In this document: in pieces, positions 37,558 to 46,526 of the stretch | Layout: every line of letters starts with the position of its first letter | Position numbering within the stretch: the stretch's first letter is position 1 | DNA from: Nitrincola alkalilacustris | GTDB taxonomy: Bacteria > Pseudomonadota > Gammaproteobacteria > Pseudomonadales > Balneatricaceae | NCBI RefSeq assembly: GCF_008973755.1 | Contig: NZ_WBOM01000006.1 | Span: forward strand, 62,001-126,000 | Reading direction: 5' to 3' | Length of the DNA: 64,000 bases | Program-made: the position numbers and the translations under genes | The notes under the pieces: model-generated | What the model saw: only the letters and a program-made list of their open reading frames with translations | Database searches by the model: none | What the model was told of the DNA's origin: nothing

Positions 37558-39186
37558 ATGATTCGCATAACTGAACTGTCACTGCCTCTTGATCACCCCG
37601 AATCGGCGCTTCGCGAGGCTATTCTGAAACGCCTCAAGCTGGCGGATGATGAGCTGCTCGACTTTGCAGTGTTCAAGCGCAGCTATGATGCGCGCAAGAA
37701 AAATACTGAGATCACCTTTGTCTATATCATCGACCTCGACACCCGCGACAATGAAGCCGTGCTGGCGCGCTTTGCCGATGACACTCATATCAAGGCAGCA
37801 CCTGATACGGCTTATTATCCTGTGGCACAGGCCCCGGCTGATCTGACTGAGCGCCCGCTGGTGGTTGGTTTTGGTCCCTGCGGCTTGTTTGCAGCGCTGA
37901 CACTGGCGCAGATGGGATTCAAGCCGATCGTGCTGGAGCGTGGGCGCGATGTCCGTCAGCGCACCAAGGATACCTGGGCGCTGTGGCGTCAGAACACACT
38001 GAATACCGAGTCCAATGTGCAGTTTGGTGAGGGTGGAGCCGGGCTGTTTTCCGATGGCAAGCTCTACAGCCAGATCAAGGATCCGAAGTTTTACGGTCGC
38101 AAGGTGATGCAGGAGTTTGTGCGTGCCGGTGCTCCTGACGAGATCCTCTTCGTTAACAAGCCTCATATCGGCACCTTCCGCCTGACGGGTATCGTCGCAA
38201 AAATGCGCGAAGAGATCATCGAACTGGGTGGCGAGATACGCTTTGAATCCCGAGTCACCGATCTGCTGCTGGATAATCAGTCAGTGCGTGGTGTAGTGCT
38301 GGCAGATGGCACCGAGATGTTGAGCCGCCATGTCGTGCTGGCGCTTGGCCACAGTGCGCGGGATACCTTCCGTATGCTGCATCGTCATGAGGTGTTCATT
38401 GAGCCGAAACCTTTTGCCATCGGCTTTCGGATCGAGCATCCGCAGTCACTGATTGATCGGGCAAGGTTGGGCAAATATGCCGGTCATCCTGAGCTGGGGG
38501 CAGCGGATTACAAGCTGATCCACCATGCCAAAAATGGTCGTGCCGTTTACAGCTTCTGCATGTGTCCCGGTGGCACAGTGGTGGCGGCAACCTCGGAGGA
38601 GGGGCGCGTGGTGACCAACGGCATGAGCCAGTATTCACGCAATGAGCGTAATGCCAACTCGGGTATCGTAGTGGGTATCAACCCCGAACAGGATTATCCC
38701 GGTGGGCCACTGGCCGGAATTGAGCTTCAGGAGCGTCTGGAAGAGATCGCGTACAAGCTCGGCGGCTGTGATTATCGTGCACCGGCACAGCTGGTGGGTG
38801 ATTTCCTGCGCGGCCAGCCCTCCACTGAGTTGGGTGAGGTCGAGCCCTCATACAAGCCAGGGGTTCTGCTTTGTGATCTGGCCGACGCGCTACCTGATTA
38901 TGTCATCGACGCAGTGCGCGAGGCGCTGCCGGCATTCGGCAAGAAGATCCGCGGTTTCGATCGGGACGATGCGATCCTGACCGGCATCGAGTCACGCACC
39001 TCATCACCGATCCGTATCACCCGTGATGCCGAGAGTTTCCAGAGCCTGAATACCCGTGGGCTCTATCCGGCGGGAGAGGGGGCTGGCTATGCCGGTGGAA
39101 TTCTGTCGGCAGGCATTGATGGCATCAAGGTTGCCGAGGCGGTTGCACTGGCAATGTTGCAGGAGCAGGGTGCAGCCTCAGCATGA
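37558..39186 (+). CDS. FAD-dependent oxidoreductase of unknown substrate (COG2509-like)
   Basis: The 542-residue protein has an N-terminal ~75-residue domain resembling a small RNA- or protein-binding alpha/beta fold (LKLADDELLDFAVFKRSYDA), then a FAD Rossmann region with VVGFGPCGLFAALTLAQMG (~98-116) and VLERGRDVRQRT. NVQFGEGGAGLFSDGKLYS and YPAGEGAGYAGGILSAGIDG are family hallmarks. No substrate is known to me. ATG 37558 is chosen because upstream sequence reads as leader. Its stop overlaps the next gene (ATGA), a SpoU methyltransferase, hinting at an RNA-related role that is only contextual. Confidence 0.88.
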   Translation: MIRITELSLPLDHPESALREAILKRLKLADDELLDFAVFKRSYDARKKNTEITFVYIIDLDTRDNEAVLARFADDTHIKAAPDTAYYPVAQAPADLTERPLVVGFGPCGLFAALTLAQMGFKPIVLERGRDVRQRTKDTWALWRQNTLNTESNVQFGEGGAGLFSDGKLYSQIKDPKFYGRKVMQEFVRAGAPDEILFVNKPHIGTFRLTGIVAKMREEIIELGGEIRFESRVTDLLLDNQSVRGVVLADGTEMLSRHVVLALGHSARDTFRMLHRHEVFIEPKPFAIGFRIEHPQSLIDRARLGKYAGHPELGAADYKLIHHAKNGRAVYSFCMCPGGTVVAATSEEGRVVTNGMSQYSRNERNANSGIVVGINPEQDYPGGPLAGIELQERLEEIAYKLGGCDYRAPAQLVGDFLRGQPSTELGEVEPSYKPGVLLCDLADALPDYVIDAVREALPAFGKKIRGFDRDDAILTGIESRTSSPIRITRDAESFQSLNTRGLYPAGEGAGYAGGILSAGIDGIKVAEAVALAMLQEQGAASA

Positions 39187-39905
39187 AACTCGACGATATC
39201 AAAAAACTCCACCAGAAAAAGTATCGCCATGAACTGGGCCATTGCCTGATCGAGGGCGAGCACCTGGTACTGGAACTGGAAAAGGCCGCGGCTACTCAGC
39301 CTGCGCTGCAATCTGCGCAGTTGTATGTCACGGCGGCTTATCGCGACTGGCCAAGCCGCTTTGACAAGCATGAGGTCAGCGATCGACAAATGGCGGCAAT
39401 AGCCGACACCAAAACGCCGCAGGGCATCCTGGCGGTGTTGCCTACTGCTGCGATCCACCCGACGGCATCCTCAGCGGGTGCCGCTGTGTATCTGCATCAG
39501 ATTCAGGACCCGGGTAATCTCGGCACCATTCTGCGCACGCTGGCCTGGTTTGGCGGCTTCCGCTGCCTGCTCAGCCCCGGCAGTGTTGATCCCTTCAATC
39601 CCAAAGTGATCCGCTCCAGCATGGGGGCATTATTCCATGTGCCAATAGAGCTGGATGTGCCTATCGAATCACTGTCACAGCGTTTTTCGCGTATCGCCTG
39701 CCTTGATATGCAGGGCGAGCCCTTGAGCTCACCTGCCTTCAAGACCTGTGATTGCTATCTGTTCGGGAATGAGGCGCGCGGCGTGCCACGTGATCAGTTG
39801 CAGGCATTGAATGCGCAGCCGTTCACCATACCGGGTGCCGGCCAGATCGAATCACTCAATCTGGCAACGGCGGTGAATCTCAGTGTGTATGAGCGGCAGC
39901 GCTGA
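39183..39905 (+). CDS. SpoU/TrmH-family RNA 2'-O-methyltransferase
   Basis: The 240-residue protein has a short N-terminal substrate-binding part beginning IKKLHQKKYRHELGHCLIEG, then the SPOUT knot: IQDPGNLGTILRTLAWFGG (motif 1), YLFGNEARGVPRDQL (motif 2) and IPGAGQIESLNLATAVNLSV (motif 3). It therefore methylates a ribose in tRNA or rRNA; the target is not deducible. The ATG overlaps the previous stop by four bases. Confidence 0.92.
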   Translation: MKLDDIKKLHQKKYRHELGHCLIEGEHLVLELEKAAATQPALQSAQLYVTAAYRDWPSRFDKHEVSDRQMAAIADTKTPQGILAVLPTAAIHPTASSAGAAVYLHQIQDPGNLGTILRTLAWFGGFRCLLSPGSVDPFNPKVIRSSMGALFHVPIELDVPIESLSQRFSRIACLDMQGEPLSSPAFKTCDCYLFGNEARGVPRDQLQALNAQPFTIPGAGQIESLNLATAVNLSVYERQR

Positions 39906-39925
39906 AGGTTGTAAACATCTTTTTA

Positions 39926-40543
39926 TCAGAAAAAGCCCAGTAAAGTGTTCAGTTGCTGATTTCCACTCGGTGTCAGAAACCAGACAAACAGACCAGCATT
40001 CACCGTGACGGTGACCCAGAACATCGAGCGGAAAGACTGTTTGGTAGTTTTGTGCCTTAATAACTGCTGTGCCAGTGCTGCACCAGGCCACCCTCCGGCC
40101 AATGCCAGAAGATGCAGATTCTTCTCTGATACACGACGCCTATCCGCTTTAGCTGCAGTCTTATCCATCCAGTAGACGAGCAGGGTGATCAGGCTGATCA
40201 GCAGGTAAATCACGAGCAGCTTTACAGGTATCAGGGAGAATACAGCACTCAGCATGACAAAAAACATGAAACATGCGGCCAAGAGCAGTTGCGGCTTTCC
40301 GGATCGTGACGGCTTGGGGCGTTCTCGTATCGCATCACCGGGCAAACTGGCTTTCATTGCGCAGGGGCGACCTTGTTTGTCAGTCGAAATAGTATAGGTG
40401 ACAACTTGGCCTGGCTGAGGCGTATGTGATCGGTTGATAAAAGCGTTTATATGGATAAACAGATCTTTACCCCCTTCAAAGGGAGTAATAAAACCGAAAC
40501 CCTTATCCTCATTCCAGGAGGTGATTTTTCCTTTAGCGCGCAT
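39926..40543 (-). CDS. Cold-shock domain fused to DUF1294 membrane domain
   Basis: Residues 1-65 form a cold-shock domain (GKITSWNEDKGFGFITPFEG, with FIHINAF), which binds single-stranded RNA or DNA. Residues ~80-205 are a DUF1294 domain with membrane helices near 85-105, 108-128 and 175-195 and the family motif WMDKTAAKADRRRVSEKNLH. The soluble nucleic-acid domain would face the cytoplasm. Function unknown; the fusion is recurrent in gammaproteobacteria. Confidence 0.88.
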   Translation of the reverse strand: MRAKGKITSWNEDKGFGFITPFEGGKDLFIHINAFINRSHTPQPGQVVTYTISTDKQGRPCAMKASLPGDAIRERPKPSRSGKPQLLLAACFMFFVMLSAVFSLIPVKLLVIYLLISLITLLVYWMDKTAAKADRRRVSEKNLHLLALAGGWPGAALAQQLLRHKTTKQSFRSMFWVTVTVNAGLFVWFLTPSGNQQLNTLLGFF

Positions 40544-40652
40544 GATGCTTCTCTAATGCAATCCGGTTCGTCATATTAGCGGCAGTTGCAGATAATGCCA
40601 ACTCATCAGCAACCACTGTTATCTCACCGGATTGGCAATCAGTACATCTGAA

Positions 40653-40880
40653 TCATTTCTGGCTTGAAAAGGTCGAAATATAGAGGTTTTCGACCTGCGT
40701 TCTCGCCCAGGGGGTACGCCGCAGAAACTTCAGGCTGGATTTGACCGAAGGATCATTCTTGAAGCAGTTGATATTGATCTCCTCTGCCAGCGCGTTCCAG
40801 CCATAGTGCTCCACCAGCTTTACAACCACTGCTTCGAGCGTCACGCCATGCAGTGGATTATCGGGTTGTTCGTGACTCAT
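40653..40880 (-). CDS. VF530 family small DNA-binding protein
   Basis: The 75-residue protein matches the VF530 family: [20 protein letters not shown], then [24 protein letters not shown]. The family is named after a Vibrio fischeri structure and is thought to bind DNA. Single-domain, soluble. Preceded by a short gap to the PLDc_N-like gene with which it may be co-transcribed. Confidence 0.9.
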   Translation of the reverse strand: MSHEQPDNPLHGVTLEAVVVKLVEHYGWNALAEEININCFKNDPSVKSSLKFLRRTPWARTQVENLYISTFSSQK

Positions 40881-40921
40881 ATCACTCCAGGGTCTTATTG
40901 GAAATATTCTGGATTAAATGC

Positions 40922-41101
40922 TTATTTTGGGCCCAGCAGAAACCAGAGTATCAGGCCCACTACCGGCAGGAAGAGGATCAGCAGTACCCAGAGAACCTTG
41001 ACACCAGTACCGGCGCGGCTCTGAACGATTTTGATGATGGCATAGATGTTGAAAGCCAGAACAATCAGGCCAAGCAGCCCGGTGACTTCTAAACTGAACA
41101 T
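40922..41101 (-). CDS. Small membrane protein with PLDc_N-type domain
   Basis: The 59-residue protein has two membrane helices (VTGLLGLIVLAFNIYAIIKI and VLWVLLILFLPVVGLILWFL), separated by a short basic turn and ending in GPK. This is the phospholipase-D nuclease N-terminal (PLDc_N) pattern as a stand-alone protein. ATG 41101 is chosen because AAAGGG lies nine bases upstream; the ATG at 41119 has no site. Function unknown. Confidence 0.8.
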   Translation of the reverse strand: MFSLEVTGLLGLIVLAFNIYAIIKIVQSRAGTGVKVLWVLLILFLPVVGLILWFLLGPK

Positions 41102-41345
41102 GTGATGTATCCCTTTCATATATGGTTAATCCATATGTAGCGCATGATACATCACTGAAGACATCATCTGCCAATCATAGCGCATGCAGTGACTCGAAGT
41201 AGACTTTGCTCTCTGTTAATCTGGTTGCGGGAGAGTGATAGAACTATTCTGGCAACTGTATCGCCTGATAAATCAGCCGCAGGATTATGTACGCCTCTGG
41301 TAATCTATACTTAATTGAAAGTCGGTAAACTTATGGAGAGATTAT

Positions 41346-41819
41346 ATGTCTGGATCGCAGGTAGATGTATTACTAGTAGCGGTAGATGGTTCGAAAGGTT
41401 CGCAGCAGGCGGTCAGCCTGGCAGGTGACTTGGCGCAACGCATGGGAGTCAGTATTCAACTCCTCTATGCATTTCCGAACAGTGCGGCTGAGCTGTTTGG
41501 ACCGCCGGGTGAAGGCATGCCCCATGAACAGTTCAAATATCTGAATCCTGATAACTTTCAGGTTCTGCGTGATGAGTCAGCGCGCAAAGTGTTTGATGAG
41601 GCGCGCGCACTTCTCGAGCCAAGCCTTCAGGAAAACGTGCAGGAAGTGCTGTTATCAGGCCAGCCACGTGAGGCCATTATCGCTTATGCAAAAGAGCGTG
41701 AAAATCCGATGATCCTTGTCGGGCGTCGAGGGCTGTCCAGCATCGGAGAAATGTTTCTCGGTAGTATCAGCCAGTATCTGGTACATCATGCCCATTGTCC
41801 GGTGACGGTTGTAAACTGA
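41346..41819 (+). CDS. Universal stress protein, single domain
   Basis: The 157-residue protein has the UspA fold with the ATP-binding signature GRRGLSSIGEMFLGSIS near residues 124-140, and starts VDVLLVAVDGSKGSQQAVSL. Presence of the G-2x-G-9x-G(S) pattern suggests nucleotide binding. Preceded by TATGGAGAG. Monocistronic with a 240-base upstream region. Confidence 0.93.
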   Translation: MSGSQVDVLLVAVDGSKGSQQAVSLAGDLAQRMGVSIQLLYAFPNSAAELFGPPGEGMPHEQFKYLNPDNFQVLRDESARKVFDEARALLEPSLQENVQEVLLSGQPREAIIAYAKERENPMILVGRRGLSSIGEMFLGSISQYLVHHAHCPVTVVN

Positions 41820-41906
41820 GCGCAGGCTCAGATCCATCCCAGCCTGCGAATCCTTTTTGTGCTGTTTTCGCATTATAGTATGGGTGATCTGGCATGGGCC
41901 CTGTTT

Positions 41907-42494
41907 CTAAAGCGGTTTCAGCCAGAACTGCATCGGTTTTTCGGTTTCAGCTGGCTGATCAATATCTTGCCAGCTGAAATGCGCGATGACATTGTCCAGG
42001 CGCTGGTATCCGCGCTTGCGCCAGAAGCTGTCCAGTGGCTGATAATCTTTTGGCTTCAAGGGGTGATCATCCGGGCGCACCACGGCTGAAAAACAGCTGT
42101 AGGCCAGGCCAAGGAAACGGCCATGATTTTCCCGCTCATCAAAAAAACGATGACCGATACCCCTGCCACGATACTCAGGCAGCAGCACCGATTCACCGCA
42201 GTAGAGTAGCTGGCCAGGATCATATCCGGCCGATTCAAGGCTTCGGCTGAAAGCCTCGGCATGCTCGTTAGCCGCGCTGGCCGTCGCCACTCCGACCAGT
42301 CGATCGCCATCATAGGCCCCGACAAACACTGCCGTATCATTCAGATAGTGCGACAGGTACTCACGCTCGTAATCCAGATCCCCCTTGTACAGATAGGGGT
42401 AGTCGTAGAACACCTGGATGCGCAGCACTGCCAATGCATCAAGCGATTCCTCTATCGCCTGATGATCCAGTGTTTTGATGCGTATATCAGACAT
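41907..42494 (-). CDS. GNAT-family acetyltransferase
   Basis: The 195-residue protein has the acetyl-CoA binding motif LLPEYRGRGIGHRFFDER (about 107-124) and an N-terminal GNAT half with VFVGAYDGDRLVGVATAS. Its C-terminal DSFWRKRGYQRLDN is also typical. Substrate unknown. Its ATG overlaps the previous gene's stop (TAATG), so the two are co-translated. Confidence 0.88.
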   Translation of the reverse strand: MSDIRIKTLDHQAIEESLDALAVLRIQVFYDYPYLYKGDLDYEREYLSHYLNDTAVFVGAYDGDRLVGVATASAANEHAEAFSRSLESAGYDPGQLLYCGESVLLPEYRGRGIGHRFFDERENHGRFLGLAYSCFSAVVRPDDHPLKPKDYQPLDSFWRKRGYQRLDNVIAHFSWQDIDQPAETEKPMQFWLKPL

Positions 42495-42904
42495 TAACCT
42501 GCAACCTGAGCAATCCAGTCCTGAAGATTGTAATAGGTTGTGATACGGGTGATCTTACCCTTATCCAGCTCAAAGAAGGTGCCGGCAGGCAGGCGGTAGG
42601 TCTGCCCCTTGGCTTCGGGCAGCCCATCATCGGTCGCGATATACTGGCCATTGACTATAAATTCAGCGCTGGCGCGTGAAGGTTCCTCTTCATCTATCAT
42701 GATCACGATATCGGTCAGCTGCTCCTTGTAGCAACGGGTCATGTGCGCATTGAATTCGATGAATGCGGCCTTGCCGACACGTCGTTCTCCCTGGTTCACA
42801 TCATGGCGAATATCATCGCTGACCATGGCGATCATATCCTCCGTGTCACCGGCGTTGAAGGCCGTATAGTAGTCCGCTATCAGATCTCGTGTGGTGATGC
42901 CCAT
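42494..42904 (-). CDS. Ketosteroid-isomerase-like (NTF2/SnoaL) protein
   Basis: The 136-residue cytoplasmic protein has the cone-fold pattern (DLIADYYTAFNAGDTEDMIA, then DVNQGERRVGKAAFIEF and GTFFELDKGKITRITTYYNL). It starts at ATG 42904 and is co-translated with the downstream GNAT gene. Relatives are annotated as ketosteroid isomerase-related proteins; the actual substrate is unknown. Confidence 0.85.
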   Translation of the reverse strand: MGITTRDLIADYYTAFNAGDTEDMIAMVSDDIRHDVNQGERRVGKAAFIEFNAHMTRCYKEQLTDIVIMIDEEEPSRASAEFIVNGQYIATDDGLPEAKGQTYRLPAGTFFELDKGKITRITTYYNLQDWIAQVAG

Positions 42905-43029
42905 CTGCCTATCCTTTCATGCGCTGAGTCGATCTCTTAATGCTGGCACAGAGTGGGTCATATTGGAAATAACTGCAGCCCTGTTTCACAAATGGCTGAC
43001 GCGAATATGAAACAGGGGGTCGCAAAAGG

Positions 43030-43047
43030 ATGGGTGCTTGCACCCAT
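43030..43047 (-). terminator. Intrinsic terminator of the NSS transporter gene
   Basis: ATGGGTG (43030-43036) pairs with CACCCAT (43041-43047) across CTTG. Read on the minus strand, the stem follows the transporter stop at 43068 and is followed by CCTTTTGC. Confidence 0.7.
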
Positions 43048-43067
43048 TCTTGTGTGATTCAGGAGGA

Positions 43068-44411
43068 TCAGGTCAGGCTACGGATGAGGACGATTAAAGG
43101 CAGGGCCGGGCAGACAAAACGGATATACCAGGGCCAGATTTTCCAGAACAGAGTATGCTGTATCTCCGGGTAGCCTTTACGCAACTCTTCGAGTTTGGCA
43201 TTCCGTGACAGCATCCAGCCGACAAACAGACAGGTCATGGCGCCGATCAGAGGCATGCTGTTGATAGTAAAGCTGATCACTGTACCGAAGATGGCATCGA
43301 AGTTCAGGATGATGATGGTTGTGACTATCAGAATCAGTGCAGCTACCACCAGAGTGGCAGGGCGGCGTTGCATGACACCTGCTTCTTCAAGAGCCGACAC
43401 GGGTACCTCCAGCGCAGGGAACATGGATGTCAGGGCTGCAATGGAAAGTAGACCAAAAAAGAGAAACTCCAGAAACAAGCCCATCCCACCCATATGGCCA
43501 AACATTGACGGCATCACATTGAACAGCAGCGTAGCTGAGCTTTCCAGCTCGCCACTGGCTTTGTAGATATTCACCCCGAGATTCTGAGCGACAAACATGG
43601 CGGGAATGATCAGCAAGCCAGCAATAAATGCGATCCCCATATCGATGAACATCACCTGCGCTCCGGTGATGGGCAGATTGGCTGAGCGGTTAAGATATGA
43701 GCCATAGATCACCATGGCACCAATGCCGATCGACATGGAGAAGAATGCCTGGCCCATTGCATCGAGCATCAGTTTGGGCGTGATTTTTGTCAGATCCGGT
43801 ATCAGATAGAGTTTGAGGCCATCCAGGGCACCCGGGTAGGTCATGATGATCATGATCAATCCCAGCATCATCAGTACCAGCATTGGCATCAGACGTTTTG
43901 ACCAGCGCTCGATCCCCTTGTTGACGCCTGCGATCACCACGGCAGCAGACAGCACTATCGCAAGTATGGATGAGGGGAGGTCGCGCACTATACCTGAGTG
44001 GGTCAGCCAGGCATATGCGCTGTCGAGTTCGAGCACTCGTGCAACTGGTTGCCAGGTCTGGCTGATCAACCAGCCTGTAACGATGGAGTAGAAGGTCAGG
44101 CCGATGGCTGCAATGAAGACGGAATAGAATCCTATTGTTTTCCCGATCCGCCTGCGTGTACCTGTGCCGCCGGCTTCAGCCAGGGCATTGACGACACCAC
44201 TCTGGGCGTAACGACCGAGGGTCAGTTCGGCCATCAAGGCGGGGTAGGCCAACACCAGTGACATCACCAGATATACCAGCAAGAATGCTCCACCACCATT
44301 ATTGGCAGCCATGGATGGGAAGCCCCAGACATTGCCGAGGCCTACGGCTGCTCCGGCAGCAGCCATCAAAAAACCGAATCGTGATGCAAACTCTGATCTT
44401 ATTTTTATCAT
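43068..44411 (-). CDS. Neurotransmitter:sodium symporter (NSS) family transporter
   Basis: The 447-residue protein has about 11-12 membrane helices and the LeuT-fold hallmark AAAGAAVGLGNVWGFPSMAA (residues ~17-36, unwound TM1 with sodium site), GGGAFLLVYLV (TM2) and FFSMSIGIGAMVIYGSYL (TM6). Bacterial NSS proteins import amino acids with sodium. It lies downstream of kynureninase on the same strand, so tryptophan or kynurenine are reasonable substrates; this is inference from context. A 132-base spacer with three hairpins separates the two genes. Confidence 0.92.
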   Translation of the reverse strand: MIKIRSEFASRFGFLMAAAGAAVGLGNVWGFPSMAANNGGGAFLLVYLVMSLVLAYPALMAELTLGRYAQSGVVNALAEAGGTGTRRRIGKTIGFYSVFIAAIGLTFYSIVTGWLISQTWQPVARVLELDSAYAWLTHSGIVRDLPSSILAIVLSAAVVIAGVNKGIERWSKRLMPMLVLMMLGLIMIIMTYPGALDGLKLYLIPDLTKITPKLMLDAMGQAFFSMSIGIGAMVIYGSYLNRSANLPITGAQVMFIDMGIAFIAGLLIIPAMFVAQNLGVNIYKASGELESSATLLFNVMPSMFGHMGGMGLFLEFLFFGLLSIAALTSMFPALEVPVSALEEAGVMQRRPATLVVAALILIVTTIIILNFDAIFGTVISFTINSMPLIGAMTCLFVGWMLSRNAKLEELRKGYPEIQHTLFWKIWPWYIRFVCPALPLIVLIRSLT

Positions 44412-44447
44412 CGAGGTTTATCCTGAATTTTGAATAAAAGTGATCCT

Positions 44448-44527
44448 CTGGAAGTGAAAGTTCACTTCCAGTTACTCGGTTGGGTTGTTGGAAACCCGGT
44501 TGGAAAGCTCAGCTGAAAGGCTGAGCT
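44448..44527 (-). promoter_or_regulatory. Three tandem hairpins between kynU and the NSS gene
   Basis: In transcript order (minus strand): AGCTCAGC/GCTGAGCT with a six-base loop (44527-44506); a GGGTT/AACCC hairpin (about 44497-44482); and CTGGAAGTGAA/TTCACTTCCAG with eleven perfect pairs (44471-44448). All lie in the 132-base spacer. The first could end kynU transcription; the array could also set the ratio of the two products or stabilise the mRNA. Confidence 0.6.
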
Positions 44528-44543
44528 GCAAAGAGAGTCTGAA

Positions 44544-45788
44544 TCAGGTCACAGAGGCGCGAACCTGAAAGCGCGGTGCTTGATACTCGCCGCTTTCCAC
44601 CACTTCACAGAAGTGTCGGGCGGCCTGCCAGACATCCTCATAGCTGAGGTAAAGGGGAGTGAAGCCGAAGCGCAGCAGGCCCGGTTCGCGATAGTCGCCG
44701 ATCACGCCGCGTTCGATCAGCGCCTGTACGATGGCGTATCCATGTTGTTGATCGATCAATGAGACCTGGCTGCCGCGCTCATCTGCTGGTGGCGTGATAT
44801 CTTCAATCGAGTGGCGCTGCAGTGTGTCGGCAATGCACTCGCGAAACAGCTCAGTCATCTTCAGGCTCTTGGCTCGCAGGTCAGCCATATTGACCTCTTG
44901 CCATAGTGCCAGTGAGGCTTCCAGCGCACTGTAGATCAGTGCTGAATGGGTGCCTGTTCTGAAGCGTGTCATACCGGAGGCGGGGGCATAATCGCCATCA
45001 AAGGCGAAAGGCGCCGCATGCCCATGCCAACCGGTCAGCGGTTGCCAGGCATTATCCTGATGTGTCTTGCTGACATACAGAAAACCAGGGGCACCCGGGC
45101 CACCGTTCAAGTATTTGTAGGTGCAACCGACGGCAAAGCGCACATCATGTGTATGCAGATCCACCTCCAGCGCACCGGCTGAGTGGGCCAGATCCCAGAT
45201 GATCTCGGCACCACAGGCGTGTACTTTACGCGTGATCTCTGCCATGTCACGTACCTGACCGGTGCGATAATGCACATGGCTGAGGATAACGACGGCAACC
45301 TGATCATCCAGATAATCCTCTACTCGACCACCCACCGGTATGAATCGGTGCTCGAACCCGGTGAAATGACAGAACCCCTGAGCAATGTAGCCATCAGTGG
45401 GAAAGTTACCCCCTTCACTGAGAATAACCGGACGCTTGCGAGACTGGGATTCGGTGATGTAGCCGATCAGTTTGTAGATATTCAGGGTGATGTTATCGGT
45501 GACCACTACTTCATCATCATGCGCTCCGATCAGCGGGGCGAGCAGGTTACCCAGGCGCTCAGGGGCATCAAACCAACCCTGATTCCACCCTTTGATAAGT
45601 TCATTGCGCCACTGTGTAAGAGTACCCTCAACCGCCTGATGGCTGGCAATCGGTTGTGCGCCGAGAGAGTTGCCATCCAGGTAGATCATCTCTTCGGGCA
45701 GGGCAAAACGTGACTTGAAACCTGCAAGCGGATCCTGGCGATCCAACTCCTTGACTGACTCTTTAAACAACTCAAGTGCGACTGACAT
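44544..45788 (-). CDS. kynU: Kynureninase
   Basis: KynU is a PLP enzyme that cleaves kynurenine to anthranilate and alanine. The 414-residue length is normal. The PLP lysine is Lys225 in CTYKYLNGGPGAPGFLYV; IIWDLAHSAGALEVDL carries the Asp that binds the PLP nitrogen and YLDGNSLGAQP is the usual N-terminal motif. A clear GGGAGAGAG ribosome site precedes ATG 45788. No kynA or kynB is in the window, so kynurenine must come from genes elsewhere or from outside the cell. Confidence 0.95.
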   Translation of the reverse strand: MSVALELFKESVKELDRQDPLAGFKSRFALPEEMIYLDGNSLGAQPIASHQAVEGTLTQWRNELIKGWNQGWFDAPERLGNLLAPLIGAHDDEVVVTDNITLNIYKLIGYITESQSRKRPVILSEGGNFPTDGYIAQGFCHFTGFEHRFIPVGGRVEDYLDDQVAVVILSHVHYRTGQVRDMAEITRKVHACGAEIIWDLAHSAGALEVDLHTHDVRFAVGCTYKYLNGGPGAPGFLYVSKTHQDNAWQPLTGWHGHAAPFAFDGDYAPASGMTRFRTGTHSALIYSALEASLALWQEVNMADLRAKSLKMTELFRECIADTLQRHSIEDITPPADERGSQVSLIDQQHGYAIVQALIERGVIGDYREPGLLRFGFTPLYLSYEDVWQAARHFCEVVESGEYQAPRFQVRASVT

Positions 45789-45890
45789 CTCTCTCTCCCG
45801 ATATGTTGCTTTATGCCTGAAATATTACGACAAAGTGGATGAGAAGTGCTTGCGTATATTTGTGAATGATCAGTTATAACTACAAATTAA

Positions 45891-45927
45891 ATATTAATAA
45901 TGATATTAATATGCAAAATATTTGCAT
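45891..45927. promoter_or_regulatory. AT-rich overlapping dyads, likely Lrp-type operator
   Basis: ATATTAAT (45891-45898) and ATTAATAT (45905-45912) form an 8-bp inverted repeat; overlapping it, ATGCAAA (45911-45917) and TTTGCAT (45921-45927) form a 17-bp dyad with an ATA centre. Short dyads with A/T centres in phased arrays are typical Lrp/AsnC sites, and this pair sits midway between the divergent regulator and kynU. Confidence 0.6.
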
Positions 45928-46039
45928 AACGCTCCGCTATCAACCTAAGCAGTGCTCATGATCCATGTGTAGATGGTGCTGATGGCAAACCGCTAGAGTT
46001 GTCATGCACTACGTAATATCGAGTAGAGGAGGAAAGGTT

Positions 46040-46522
46040 GTGACGCTGGACAAGTTTGACCTGCATCTACTGCATCTGCTGCAGCAGGATTCGCGCATGA
46101 CACTGGGCGCTCTGGCTGAAGAGGTGTGTCTGTCGATCAGCCAGTGCTCCCGTCGCATCAGCCGTATGGAGCAGGAGGGAGTGATCCAGGGCTACCCCCT
46201 GAACCTGTCAGCGCCGGCACTGGATCTGCAGATCACGGCATTTATCTTCGTCTCGTTTGAGAAGAAACTGATGCTGTCACCTGCAGAAGCGATGGCGTTT
46301 CTGCTGACACGGGATGAGGTGATCGACTGTCATACCATTACTGGGAATTATGACTTTATCGTCAAGGTGAAGGTGGAGAGCATGCCTGCCTTGTCTCATT
46401 TTCTGTCACGTATCGTCGGGAGTGTTGAGGGTATCCGTGAGATAGCCTCGCATGTGGTGATGGATACGCTCAAGGAGAATGGGCCGCTGCATATTCGCGG
46501 CTACAGCAACCCGGAGGACTGA
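46040..46522 (+). CDS. Lrp/AsnC-family regulator, KynR-like
   Basis: The 160-residue protein has an N-terminal helix-turn-helix (LDKFDLHLLHLLQQDSRMTL, then CLSISQCSRRISRMEQEGVI) and a C-terminal RAM ligand domain (VIDCHTITGNYDFIVKVKVE). Divergent location from kynU is the arrangement of KynR, which in Pseudomonas activates kynureninase genes in response to kynurenine. GTG 46040 is chosen because a perfect AGGAGG lies eight bases upstream; the ATG at 46004 has none. Effector and role are inferred. Confidence 0.88.
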   Translation: MTLDKFDLHLLHLLQQDSRMTLGALAEEVCLSISQCSRRISRMEQEGVIQGYPLNLSAPALDLQITAFIFVSFEKKLMLSPAEAMAFLLTRDEVIDCHTITGNYDFIVKVKVESMPALSHFLSRIVGSVEGIREIASHVVMDTLKENGPLHIRGYSNPED

Positions 46523-46526
46523 GCCG

